A stretch of DNA of 64,000 nucleotides from Niabella sp. (lineage in GTDB: Bacteria > Bacteroidota > Bacteroidia > Chitinophagales > Chitinophagaceae), in the NCBI GenBank assembly GCA_027493055.1, contig JAPUDO010000102.1, positions 1-64,000 of the forward strand, read 5' to 3'. Positions 35,102 through 43,123 of this stretch are shown here, piece by piece; the stretch's first letter is position 1; each line of letters opens with the position of its first letter. The notes under the pieces are model-generated. The model searched no databases, was not told where the DNA came from, and worked only from the letters and a program-made list of their open reading frames with translations. Position numbers and translations under genes: made by a program.

Positions 35102-35674
35102 ATGGACAATCTTTTAAAATACATTCATTCGCTGACAGGTTTTTCCGACAAAAGTTGGGAACTATTGCAGCCTGCATTGACAACAAAAGTGTTTAAGAAA
35201 AACGAACTGCTACTAAAACAAGGACAAGTTTGCAATTCACTTTTTTACATTGACAACGGCTACTGCAAAAGTTATTACGAAATTGACGGGGTTTTAAAAA
35301 ACACAGGCTTTTTCTTTGAAAACGAAATCACGACAAACATCAGCAGTTTTGGCAACGGACAAAAATCGGAATTTAACATCGTGGCTTGCGAACCGTTGAC
35401 AACCATAATTTTTGACAAAAACAAATTATTTCAAGCCACCAAACAAGCCAACGAAATAGAAACTTTGGGGCGAAATTGCATACGCTTGTTCGCTACGAAA
35501 CAAGAAGAATTTGCGACTCTGTTCAAGCTATATTCAGCACAAGAACGCTTAGAATATTTGGAAACAAAACACCCCGAAATTTTGCAACGAGTTCCACTTT
35601 CTCAATTAGCTTCGTTTCTTGGCGTTGCAAGAGAAACATTGAGCAGAATTAGAAAACGCAGAATATTGGCTTAA
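35102..35674 (+). CDS. Cassette 10: Crp/Fnr-family transcriptional regulator
   Basis: A 190-residue regulator with an N-terminal cNMP-binding-like beta-roll (about 15-115; LLKQGQVCNSLFYIDNGYCK) and a C-terminal helix-turn-helix (RVPLSQLASFLGVARETLSRIRKR). The phosphate-binding residues of true CRP are not evident, as in most Bacteroidetes members. The ATG at 35102 is preferred over an in-frame start inside the core at 35060. The VOC gene follows after 65 bases and may be its target. Confidence 0.88.
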   Translation: MDNLLKYIHSLTGFSDKSWELLQPALTTKVFKKNELLLKQGQVCNSLFYIDNGYCKSYYEIDGVLKNTGFFFENEITTNISSFGNGQKSEFNIVACEPLTTIIFDKNKLFQATKQANEIETLGRNCIRLFATKQEEFATLFKLYSAQERLEYLETKHPEILQRVPLSQLASFLGVARETLSRIRKRRILA

Positions 35675-35739
35675 TTATGTGACGATTATCACAGGTCTGG
35701 CATTATAACATTTTCAACCTTTGCATAAAATTCAACAAT

Positions 35740-36150
35740 ATGCAAAAGTTAAAAAAAATTGACGAGCAAACCAACGTCCTGACCTTTTTTGAAATTCCTG
35801 TAATGGATATTGACAGGTCAAAAAAATTCTATGAAACAATTTTGGACATTGAAATGGTAAACCGTTTGGACGGGAACGATGAAGCCGTTTTCTTTCCTTT
35901 CAATCCAAATGTTGTTCAGGCTACATCAGGACGAGTAACGGGTGTTCTGTCAAAAACAGAAAGAAACAGTCCATCAAGTAACGGTACAGTAGTCTACATA
36001 AACGCAAGTCCAGACATTCAAATTGTGCTTGACAAAGTGGAACAAACGGGTGGCAAAATCCTTGTACCCAAAACAAAAATCCCAGCAGGGTTTATTGCTA
36101 TAATCATTGACAGTGAAGGAAACAAAATCGGACTTCACGCTGAACATTAA
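35740..36150 (+). CDS. Cassette 10: VOC-family (glyoxalase/bleomycin-resistance fold) protein
   Basis: A 136-residue vicinal-oxygen-chelate protein: FFEIPVMDIDRSKKFYETIL at the N-terminal half and GFIAIIIDSEGNKIGLHAEH at the C-terminal half, the paired beta-alpha-beta-beta-beta modules. The 'G..GKIL.PKT..P.GF.A...DSEGN..G' pattern is that of the glyoxalase-like VOC branch often annotated PhnB/YkcA-like. The reaction is unknown. It shares cassette 10 with the Crp/Fnr regulator and ends about 20 bases before a terminator. Confidence 0.85.
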   Translation: MQKLKKIDEQTNVLTFFEIPVMDIDRSKKFYETILDIEMVNRLDGNDEAVFFPFNPNVVQATSGRVTGVLSKTERNSPSSNGTVVYINASPDIQIVLDKVEQTGGKILVPKTKIPAGFIAIIIDSEGNKIGLHAEH

Positions 36151-36169
36151 ACGACCGGCAAGAGTAACT

Positions 36170-36213
36170 AAAAAAAGTCAAGTGAAGAATTCTTTTTGCT
36201 TGATTTTTTTTTT
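36170..36213 (+). terminator. Intrinsic terminator of cassette 10
   Basis: AAAAAAGTCAAG pairs with CTTGATTTTTT (one bulge) and runs into a long T tract. It lies after the VOC gene and before site 10, so transcription of this cassette would not pass strongly to the next. Confidence 0.6.
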
Positions 36214-36244
36214 ACATTCGGGCATGGAACGGCAAACAACGAAC

Positions 36245-36513
36245 CGCCAACATTCGGTTTGGCTATATGGCGGCTGGACGAATATACCCTCGGCTCTTGT
36301 TGGCTACTCGGCTTACCCGCCTACAGTCGGGGAGAAGTCCCGGCTGACGAACCTGCCTGCCGGTAGTCAAGTAATGCCGGGCAATAGAATAAACAATGAA
36401 CTTTTATTTATAAATTTAGCATCGGTTACGGGCAGACGTCCGCCTGCCCGGACGGGCAGGAATCACGTCTCGAAGTTTCGGGACGCCACAAGCGCCAGGC
36501 CGTACCGTTGGCG
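36245..36513 (+). other. attC-like site 10 (longest, with inserted palindromes)
   Basis: A 269-base type-B site. CGCCAACATTCGG, TTTGGCTATATGGCGG on the left; GCGCCAGGCCGTACCGTTGG on the right; core GTTGGCG at 36507-36513. The loop holds CCTGCCTGCCGGTAG, a GTCCGCCTGCCCGGAC stem and extra palindromes (CTCGAAGTTTCGGGA). Confidence 0.7.
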
Positions 36514-36625
36514 GCAACTTTAATCGACAACATTCTGAAATGAAAAACTTTCTGACGATATTAAGTTTGACTTTTCAAATTTCAGTTGCACCTTGATCTA
36601 AAATGGAGAAATTAAATTTTGCAGA

Positions 36626-37072
36626 ATGATACGGACAATTTCATTAACATTATTATTTTTTGCGACAATGAGCTATTCTCAAACAACTAACACAGACATT
36701 TCCGAAACAATTATTGCTTTGGAAAAAAGAGCATTAGAAAAGTGGAATCAGGGCGACCCAAGCGGTTATCTTGACCTTTCAGCCGATGACGTGACCTACT
36801 TTGACCCTTCTATAGAACAGCGGTTAGACGGACTTGATAGCCTAAAAAAATATTACGAGCCAATCAAAGGACTAATTCGTGTATCCAAATACGAAATGCT
36901 TAATCCGAAAGTTACTGCCACGAATGATATGGCTGTATTGACCTTTGACCTGCATTCTTACAAAGCTGACACAGTCTCTGAATGGCACTGTACAGAAGTG
37001 TATAGACTTGAACTAGGCGGACAATGGAAAATTGTTCATACACATTGGTCGCCCTTCGTTAAAACTTTATAG
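36626..37072 (+). CDS. Cassette 11: exported SnoaL-like/DUF4440 (NTF2-fold) protein
   Basis: A 148-residue protein with a signal peptide (MIRTISLTLLFFATMSYSQ) and an NTF2-like cone domain. ALEKWNQGDPSGYLDLSADD, VTYFDPSIEQRLDGLDSLKK and GQWKIVHTHWSPF follow the DUF4440/SnoaL_3 pattern. Members range from polyketide cyclases to calcium/calmodulin-kinase-type association domains, so no reaction is assigned. The ATG at 36626 is the only start compatible with the signal peptide. Confidence 0.82.
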   Translation: MIRTISLTLLFFATMSYSQTTNTDISETIIALEKRALEKWNQGDPSGYLDLSADDVTYFDPSIEQRLDGLDSLKKYYEPIKGLIRVSKYEMLNPKVTATNDMAVLTFDLHSYKADTVSEWHCTEVYRLELGGQWKIVHTHWSPFVKTL

Positions 37073-37100
37073 ATACGACACAGAAAATCAAAAAAACAGC

Positions 37101-37220
37101 CGCCAATAAGGTATTGCCAATATGGCGGCGCGACAAATATATCTTTAACAATATTGGGCTTTAGTTCGGGCTGAAAGAATCACAGAATACCAGCACAACA
37201 GCATGCCCTGTTCGTTGTGT
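37101..37220 (+). other. attC-like site 11 (short, mosaic)
   Basis: A 120-base site with type-B left arm (CGCCAATAAGG, TATTGCCAATATGGCGG) and a different right arm (CAGCATGCCCTGTTCGTTGTG). The left core is CGCCAAT instead of CGCCAAC; right core GTTGTGT is at 37214-37220. Probably decayed or hybrid. Confidence 0.6.
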
Positions 37221-37248
37221 GTTATTTTAGAAACCACCATTCCTAAAA

Positions 37249-37827
37249 ATGAGCGAATACATTAAAATTGGACTTAAAATAACCTGGTTCATTGTCTTGA
37301 CTTACTGGTTTATTTCAGGGCTTGGGGTGAAAAAAGTTGACCAACAAGAAACCATTTTTAAGCGATTTATACAATATTGGCTTCCCTTAATTATTGCAAT
37401 TTTGTTATTAGGACCCGGAGATTGGTTTGGACACAGCTGGTTAAGGGAGAATTTTATTGAACATACTAATTTGGTTGGAACTATCGGACTTTCAATTTCC
37501 ATAATTGGAGCAATAATAGCTTGCACATCTCGATATTTACTTAGCAATAATTGGAGTTTATCAGTTCAAAGAAAAGAACATCACCAATTGATACAAAACG
37601 GAATTTATAAAATTGTCCGACACCCGATTTATACGGGACTTTTGCTACTATTTATTGGAAACGCAATAATTGTTGGTGACTATAGAGCAATAATAGCCGT
37701 GTTAATAGTTTTTATATCATTATGGTTAAAGCTTAAAAAAGAAGAGAAATTGCTGGCCGAAGTTTTTGGAACAGAATACATGAAATATAAAAATCAGACG
37801 AAAGCACTAATTCCATACTTACTATAA
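37249..37827 (+). CDS. Cassette 12: isoprenylcysteine-carboxyl-methyltransferase-like membrane methyltransferase
   Basis: A 192-residue membrane protein with about five helices. The C-terminal half has the ICMT/PEMT cofactor signature: NGIYKIVRHPIYTGLLLLFI, then LKKEEKLLAEVFGTEYMKYK and the closing ALIPYLL. The family uses S-adenosylmethionine to methylate membrane-associated small or isoprenoid substrates. In bacteria the substrates are mostly unknown. It starts 28 bases after the core of site 11. Confidence 0.85.
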   Translation: MSEYIKIGLKITWFIVLTYWFISGLGVKKVDQQETIFKRFIQYWLPLIIAILLLGPGDWFGHSWLRENFIEHTNLVGTIGLSISIIGAIIACTSRYLLSNNWSLSVQRKEHHQLIQNGIYKIVRHPIYTGLLLLFIGNAIIVGDYRAIIAVLIVFISLWLKLKKEEKLLAEVFGTEYMKYKNQTKALIPYLL

Positions 37828-37839
37828 CAAAAAACGAAC

Positions 37840-38050
37840 GCACAATATTCGGTTTTGTGCAAGCATGGCTGACGGAATAAATCCCGGTTGTTGCACTTCT
37901 ATCAGCTTCAGTTCGGGCTGGACGAATATCTATCAGCTTTTGTGCTTAATTTCAACAAAAAATTATTAATCAATAGCGGTTACGGGCAGACGGAATACTA
38001 TTACCACGTCTGTACAAAGCCGCCGTACCGCCTTGCGGCAGGTATTAACG
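37840..38050 (+). other. attC-like site 12 (core split by a palindrome)
   Basis: Left arm GCACAATATTCGG, TTTTGTGCAAGCATGG pairs with CACGTCTGTACAAAGCC, GCCGTACC. Where G-TTAACG would be expected, CCTTGCGGCAGGTA stands between CGTACCG and TTAACGCC; it forms a short palindrome with its flanks. The core therefore looks interrupted exactly at the expected crossover base. Confidence 0.6.
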
Positions 38051-38096
38051 CCAACACTTAAATCCTAAAGTAACAAACCATAACAAAACTAATTTT

Positions 38097-39704
38097 ATGA
38101 ACCCTATCATCTTATCTGTTTGCGGATCATTAATAACCATTTGTTGTATTGCTCAAAGCCCTGCAAAGGTAAATAGCAACTGCGGGTGTGATTATCTACC
38201 GATGTGTAAGTACACGGCAAAAGAGAAACACGGAGACAAATTTTATTACGGTATTAATGGGTCTGAAAATGAAAATATATTCTATAACTGTGAAAAGGGG
38301 ATTATCACAAAACTCTGGAAAGAATATGAAACTTATCTCGCCTATGTAGATGATGACTATAATCCATTTTCCGGCACAACAACTACTAATTATTATGAAA
38401 CAGAAGAAAATATCTTCAAGGAGATTGTTTTAAATTACAACCTTCCTGTAGGAGGCAAATGGACTGTTGGAGCCTGGCAGTGTAAGATTATTGCAAAAAA
38501 TGCAACGTATGAATCAAATGGCAAAATCTATAAAGATGTGCTAATCGTGCGGCATACAAAAGGCGCTAAAGTAACTTTTAATGACTTTTTGAAAAGTCCC
38601 GTCAACCTGGAGAAAGCAGCAAACAATGCTTTTTTTGAAGGGCAGGAAGTTAGCAAGGCTTATGATGAATATTGGAGCAGGGAGTTTGGATATTTAGGCA
38701 GCAATAAAGTTTTCTCTACTTTTAGGCTGGAAGTACTCAACAATTTGGAAGCGCTATCAAAGAAATCAGAAGAAGGTAAAATAGCGTATGGGAAATACTT
38801 ATTGTACTATTTCAGAGGGGTTTATGGCCTTACTACCGAAAAGGATAAAAGCGATTCCGAAAGTAATAAGTATGAAACAAGAACCCTGATTAGAATTACC
38901 CCGGAAGACCAAATTGAGTTTATACGGGTTGGCCATGTTAAAGGGAGTCAATATATTTCTTATGACAGCATTTGTAAGGGAACAATTGATATACAAAAGA
39001 AAGGAGACAGTTTTGTTGCACAAATAAAATTTAACGGGCGGCCTGAAATTACAGGCAGGTTATCAAAAGAGGAGAATAGAAACTATCTATCTATTGGAAA
39101 TTTACTTTACAAGGAGCGGGACGACCTTCCTTTTAATATGGCAAAAGTTTCAGGTTATGAAACTATCCTGGAAATGAATTCCCGTATTGTAACATTAGAT
39201 AAATATAAAAAACAGGCAGTCACAGCGTACCAAAAGAAGCAGGCTGAAATTTGGGAAAAAGGCACGTTGGATTCATCGCTTTATGGAATCTGGTATTTCA
39301 GGAATAACCCATATGAATTTCAAGGTGAAACCAGAACCTTGTTGGCTTTCTATAAGTTTTCAAAGAACGGGGTATTTGAAAGATGGACCCATCTTGTTGT
39401 AAACAATATAAGAGACACCGCATTTAATCCAGAAAGAGGAAGTTGGACCATAATAAATGGAGAAGTCCACCTTCTCTTAGAACCAAATTTTATCAACATT
39501 GAGTATGCATTCAAAGAAAATAATACGGGCAGTAATAGCCCAAGCTTGGAGGACGATGCCTTAAAGCCAAAACTAATAACATTTCCACGTAAGGTAAGCA
39601 ATACCGGTATCCCTGATATAACTGCCGAGCTCACATTCTCTAAATGGGATAAACCAAGAGCATATAAAAAAATTTCAGAACAGGAGTACAATCATCTTAA
39701 ATAA
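38097..39704 (+). CDS. Cassette 13: large exported protein, unknown
   Basis: A 535-residue protein with a signal peptide (MNPIILSVCGSLITICCIAQ). A Cys cluster follows (NSNCGCDYLPMCKY), then a mixed alpha/beta body without recognised domains. The C-terminal third (WYFRNNPYEFQGETRTLLAF; GSWTIINGEVHLLLEP) resembles the lipocalin-like 'how much signal under test' folds of secreted Bacteroidetes proteins, a weak impression. It is the largest single ORF in the array. Cassette ends do not match, owing to the disturbed site 12. Confidence 0.65.
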   Translation: MNPIILSVCGSLITICCIAQSPAKVNSNCGCDYLPMCKYTAKEKHGDKFYYGINGSENENIFYNCEKGIITKLWKEYETYLAYVDDDYNPFSGTTTTNYYETEENIFKEIVLNYNLPVGGKWTVGAWQCKIIAKNATYESNGKIYKDVLIVRHTKGAKVTFNDFLKSPVNLEKAANNAFFEGQEVSKAYDEYWSREFGYLGSNKVFSTFRLEVLNNLEALSKKSEEGKIAYGKYLLYYFRGVYGLTTEKDKSDSESNKYETRTLIRITPEDQIEFIRVGHVKGSQYISYDSICKGTIDIQKKGDSFVAQIKFNGRPEITGRLSKEENRNYLSIGNLLYKERDDLPFNMAKVSGYETILEMNSRIVTLDKYKKQAVTAYQKKQAEIWEKGTLDSSLYGIWYFRNNPYEFQGETRTLLAFYKFSKNGVFERWTHLVVNNIRDTAFNPERGSWTIINGEVHLLLEPNFINIEYAFKENNTGSNSPSLEDDALKPKLITFPRKVSNTGIPDITAELTFSKWDKPRAYKKISEQEYNHLK

Positions 39705-39726
39705 AATTCCTGGCAAGCGTAAGGTG

Positions 39727-39926
39727 GAGGCGGCTTCACGTCCATTTATCATTTTGATATTGAAAAACAATCTAGTGATTTTATACTTACAACACAGCAT
39801 AAAAACGATGACTCTCATTATCAAAAACCGTTTGGCATTGCAAGGCATACAGCAAGATGTGATTTGACAAAGACAATAATATACGCTTTTGGAGATAAAT
39901 TGCCGGTAACAGATAATAGATATTAA
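39727..39926 (+). pseudogene. C-terminal gene fragment without start
   Basis: An open frame from after a stop near 39727 to TAA at 39926 reads GFTSIYHFDIEKQSSDFILT and continues to IIYAFGDKLPVTDNRY. It has no ATG, GTG or TTG in a fitting place. It looks like the end of a lost cassette ORF left between cassette 13 and site 13, which agrees with the mismatched ends of cassette 13. Confidence 0.4.
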
Positions 39927-39941
39927 TGAACGACCATAACC

Positions 39942-40137
39942 GCACAACATGGGGTTTTGTGCAAGTTGGACTAACGGACAAACAATCCGCTTTCATACTA
40001 CTATCATCTTCTGTTTCGGCAAGGCTGATTTCTACGAGCATTTGTTCTTATCTTCAACAAAAAATTATTAATCAATAGCGGTTACTGGCGAACAAAATTC
40101 TATTTTCCCGCCTGCACAAAGCTGCCGGGCGTTAGCT
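39942..40137 (+). other. attC-like site 13
   Basis: A 196-base type-A site. GCACAACATGGGG, TTTTGTGCAAGTTGGAC on the left; CCCGCCTGCACAAAG, CTGCCGGGCGTTAGCT on the right; core GTTAGCT at 40131-40137. The inner region GCTTTT...TTCAACAAAAAATTATTAATC is shared with site 12. Confidence 0.72.
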
Positions 40138-40269
40138 GAAGTTTAAGAGGCACGGTCATTTTATGAAAACAATAAATTAAAAAACAGTTCATCCTTTATT
40201 AGCAACAACCAGGAAAATAAAAATTGTATTAATATTCGATACTGAATATGTTCTTGAAAAATTATATTA

Positions 40270-41328
40270 ATGAAAAAAATTGTAGCCTTCCTTAAAATCA
40301 GCTTCATTTCAATCATCACTATTTTTGTAATTATCTTCCTCTATTTTTTCATTAGCAATAAAATATTCTTGGGGGCTAAAAACAAAACAAATATTGAATA
40401 CTTATCACAAAATAAAAGTTTGATAAATGATTCCGTTTCCGAAGACTTATTTGATGATGATTTTTATAATTCAAAGGTTTTTCTTTTGGGAGAAATTCAC
40501 GGATACGCCGATAATCAAAAACTGGACAAACAACTCTTTTTATTTCTCAATAAAAAATTAGGCGTTAAATATTACATCGCTGAAATGGACAGCACAACCG
40601 CCCAAAAACTCAATTACTATTTGACTAAAAGTAAAAAAGATGAAGCTTTACTAAGAGACGTGGTTTTATCTGTTAAAAAAAGAATTCCTCAGCAATCCAG
40701 CAAAGAATTATTTGACAAATGGAGTGAAATCTATGATTACAACCAAACGTTAGCGGATTCTTCAAAAATTGCCGTACTCGGAATTGATATTGATTTTGAT
40801 AATAATAACTCAAAAATCTCAAGAGATTCTGCAATGATGGTAAATTTTAAAAATGCAATAGAAAAAATGAATCTTAAAAACGAAAAGTTCTATGGGCTTT
40901 TCGGATATTATCATACACTTCAGAAGTCACCAATAACGGATAAGACAACTTTTGCAGAGCAATTAAAACAATCTGGTTTTAAAACCACAAGTTTAGTAAG
41001 TTATACGTTAGATAGCGAAATGTATCTTCCCGAAAATCCGCAATTTCCTACACCACCCGAAGAAAAAATCAACTGGATAAATGCGGATGGGCCATTAATG
41101 CTCGTAAAAGGCATTAATGATTTGAAAGCGCTAAGCAAATCCAATTCTATAACACTATTTAAACTGAATTCGGCAAATTCACCCTATTTGAATTCCCAAA
41201 ATTTAATCAAGGTAAAATCCAAAATATTCGGAGAAAGCATTTATCCTTTAAAAAACTCTCATACGACTGACTATTTCCAATATGTGTTTTTATTGAGAAA
41301 TTCTAAAGCCTTGACAAAATTGAAATAG
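40270..41328 (+). CDS. Cassette 14: membrane-anchored EreA/ChaN-like protein
   Basis: A 352-residue protein with an N-terminal membrane anchor (residues 9-30). Its body begins VFLLGEIHGYADNQKLDKQL, followed by YYIAEMDSTTAQKLNYYL. The LGE-HG motif near residue 75, a later YGLFGYYHTL (His) and the overall length fit the erythromycin-esterase/ChaN superfamily of metal-dependent hydrolases or haem-binding proteins. The family call rests on this motif set alone. It is the last recognisable ORF of the array. Confidence 0.55.
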   Translation: MKKIVAFLKISFISIITIFVIIFLYFFISNKIFLGAKNKTNIEYLSQNKSLINDSVSEDLFDDDFYNSKVFLLGEIHGYADNQKLDKQLFLFLNKKLGVKYYIAEMDSTTAQKLNYYLTKSKKDEALLRDVVLSVKKRIPQQSSKELFDKWSEIYDYNQTLADSSKIAVLGIDIDFDNNNSKISRDSAMMVNFKNAIEKMNLKNEKFYGLFGYYHTLQKSPITDKTTFAEQLKQSGFKTTSLVSYTLDSEMYLPENPQFPTPPEEKINWINADGPLMLVKGINDLKALSKSNSITLFKLNSANSPYLNSQNLIKVKSKIFGESIYPLKNSHTTDYFQYVFLLRNSKALTKLK

Positions 41329-41330
41329 AA

Positions 41331-41446
41331 AGCTACAGATATGTCATTGGCAATATGGCTGGACAACTTTACTTTTGGATAAAGAAAGACGACTTGCTTA
41401 ATAAAAATTTTGACAATTCCTGGATTAGCTTACAATGCAGTTAGGC
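41331..41446 (+). other. Decayed attC-like site 14, end of the array
   Basis: AGCTACAGATATG and TCATTGGCAATATGGC match a type-B left arm with one A lost from the core (AGCTAC for AGCTAAC, which would complement the cassette-14 start). The right end has only CAATGCAGTTAGGC, core GTTAGGC at 41440-41446. No ORF and no further site follow. Confidence 0.55.
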
Positions 41447-41582
41447 AACAAAGTTCAGCGACAATAATTTCAAGCTGTACAACTCCTCCAAAATGAACAA
41501 CTGTTATAATAGACAAGCAAACAACACGCCTGTAAGAAAAAGCCGCTCAAAGTGAACGGCCTGCTGCATTTGCAAAGATGCT

Positions 41583-42074
41583 TTATAGCCGCCGGAAGGT
41601 GAGTAAGTCCTGGTGAATCGCACCGTTGCTATAAACATTTGGAAACCTCAGCTTCAAAGTGTTATCATCTAACTGAAGAATTTCAAAAACATCTGATGAG
41701 CCCCCATCTTCTGTAACAGTAACTGTTTTCTGATCGCCTGATAAAACCCAGCTTGCTGGTTCAGGTTGTCCTTCATCGGTAGTGCACTTTATCTCTCCTA
41801 AATCAAGCTGAAATACGCCAGCGGGCTTAAATATATAAAGAAAGTCCCTGTTACACAGTTTCGTTACTGCAAAAACATCGGTTTCTTTCGTACCATCGCC
41901 ATTGGCATCACGTGCAGGGGATGTTGTGATGCCTGTAATAAGCCATTTACCAATCAGCAAATCGGCTTTTGTTTTTGCGGGCGGGTTGTCTTCTGCATTA
42001 TCTTTCCAGCATCCCAAAAAAGCAATTGCCCCCAATAATAAAAACAGTGTTACGTTTTTAATAATGGCACTCAT
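41583..42074 (-). CDS. Lipocalin-like lipoprotein
   Basis: A 163-residue protein. The ATG at 42074 gives SAIIKNVTLFLLLGAIAFLGCW, a lipoprotein signal with Cys at about 22; the longer in-frame start at 42272 would add 66 implausible residues over a TA-rich spacer. The mature part opens LLIGKWLITGITTSPARDAN and contains WVLSGDQKTVTV, the pattern of lipocalin-like domains common in Bacteroidetes envelope lipoproteins. Ligand unknown. This is the first gene of the flanking chromosome after the cassette array. Confidence 0.78.
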   Translation of the reverse strand: MSAIIKNVTLFLLLGAIAFLGCWKDNAEDNPPAKTKADLLIGKWLITGITTSPARDANGDGTKETDVFAVTKLCNRDFLYIFKPAGVFQLDLGEIKCTTDEGQPEPASWVLSGDQKTVTVTEDGGSSDVFEILQLDDNTLKLRFPNVYSNGAIHQDLLTFRRL

Positions 42075-42258
42075 GTGGTTTTGTTTTATGAGATAAAAAA
42101 ATAAGAAAAAGCAAGACACTTTGAATGTTTTTTCGTTTGTTATTAGATATTGGTTTATTGCTAATGATAACATTCTTTTTTGGCCACGAAGAAACTGTTT
42201 AAGATGAATTTCAAACAGCTTCTCAGGCCAACGGAGTTTTAACAAAACAGTAAACCGA

Positions 42259-42870
42259 TTACTTACGGCCACCCAATTTATAATGCACTCCTATTGAAAA
42301 AGCGTTATTTCTAACAATAATACCAGCCCCCTCACCATCTATTGATGTAAGCCCTAAATTATATCGCATGCCAACGCCGATACCACTTTCTAATTCGTAG
42401 CCAACGCCAATTCCCCAGGCGGCATTAAAACTTTTCAATTGATCGCTGACCTCTACAGTTTCTTTTTCCCCATCAATATCATATTTTAGTTTTGCTGATA
42501 ACAATACTGAAAATTCAGGGCCGGTTTCTGCATAAAATCCTGAAGAGTGATTATATTGAAGCATGACCGGAACAGCCATATAATTCAGGTTATGCGTGGC
42601 TTTGTTATCTCCTTCTTTCTGCGTTGCACCAAGATTATTGTATAGCAATTCTGGCTGTACGCTAAGGGAGGGTAAAATGGGAATATTTGCCAGAAAACCT
42701 CCGTAGAAACCTACCTTTCCCTTGGTTCTGTGACTATCCTCGCCGCTAAACTTAGAAAAGTTAGCGCCTGCTTTTAACCCGAAGCGTGTTTGTGCGTTTA
42801 CTGTTACTGTCATAGATAAAAGAAACAGCGATGCAACCACTACCATTTTTGTTTTGTGTCTGGATTTCAT
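42259..42870 (-). CDS. Porin-family outer-membrane beta-barrel protein
   Basis: A 203-residue protein with a signal peptide (MVVVASLFLLSMTVTVNAQ after a short basic head). The barrel of the PorT-like OMP_b-brl type begins RFGLKAGANFSKFSG, has GFYGGFLANIPILPSLSVQP and LNYMAVPVMLQY in the middle, and ends AFSIGVHYKLGGRK. Such small barrels are abundant in the phylum and their role is usually unknown. The gene lies upstream of the lipocalin-like gene on the same strand, 184 bases away. Confidence 0.85.
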   Translation of the reverse strand: MKSRHKTKMVVVASLFLLSMTVTVNAQTRFGLKAGANFSKFSGEDSHRTKGKVGFYGGFLANIPILPSLSVQPELLYNNLGATQKEGDNKATHNLNYMAVPVMLQYNHSSGFYAETGPEFSVLLSAKLKYDIDGEKETVEVSDQLKSFNAAWGIGVGYELESGIGVGMRYNLGLTSIDGEGAGIIVRNNAFSIGVHYKLGGRK

Positions 42871-43123
42871 TTTTTAATTTTTATTATGTTATGTGTTATT
42901 GTGTAAAAGACTTTAAAATCAGAAATGGAACAAGCGTTTCACTTGCAAGTTTTGTATAGGTATTTTGGCTTTGCCGAAACTTTCATTGTTTGGGCCATCG
43001 ATGGCCTCATAAGAAACATTCATTTTTCCGAACAGCTAATCCAGCTACTACCGGTAGCGCTGCAACGCATGATAGAGTCATTTACGTTTTTCCGTGATAC
43101 TGAATTTTTGAATAAGAGACGAA
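42871..43123. other. Intergenic region without supported gene
   Basis: 253 bases between the porin gene and the delta-60 lipoprotein gene. A plus-strand frame from 42925 runs into the antisense of the neighbouring gene and has no family resemblance, so I do not call it. No hairpin or RNA gene is apparent. Confidence 0.4.

Larger units (their letters stand above)
22860..41446 (+). mobile_element. Integron-like gene-cassette array of about 14 cassettes
   Basis: All ORFs read in one direction. They are separated by related imperfect palindromes (about 115-270 bases) that end in GTTRGC-like cores. In most cassettes the leading bases are the reverse complement of the bases at the start of the cassette's own 3' site. 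Cassette 1: GTTAGCCGCC / GGCGGCTAAC. Cassette 2: GTTGGCTGCA / TGCAGCCAAC. Cassette 3: GTTACCAGCC / GGCTGGTAAC. Cassette 5: GTTACAGGCAAGC / GCTTGCCTGTAAC. Cassette 7: 14 of 15 bases. Cassettes 4 and 8-12 match partly; 6 and 13 do not match. This within-cassette match is what excision as a circle with a folded attC predicts. The region is visibly more AT-rich than its flanks. Confidence 0.8.

Noticed and set aside
36541..36595. Short ORF MKNFLTILSLTFQISVAP before the SnoaL-like gene
   Set aside because: 18 codons, no ribosome site or similarity; probably chance in cassette leader DNA.
21529..41500. A tRNA-Phe-integrated genomic island with attR at the far end
   Set aside because: I looked for the tRNA 3' sequence near 41.3-41.6 kb and found no copy; only the local tandem copies exist.
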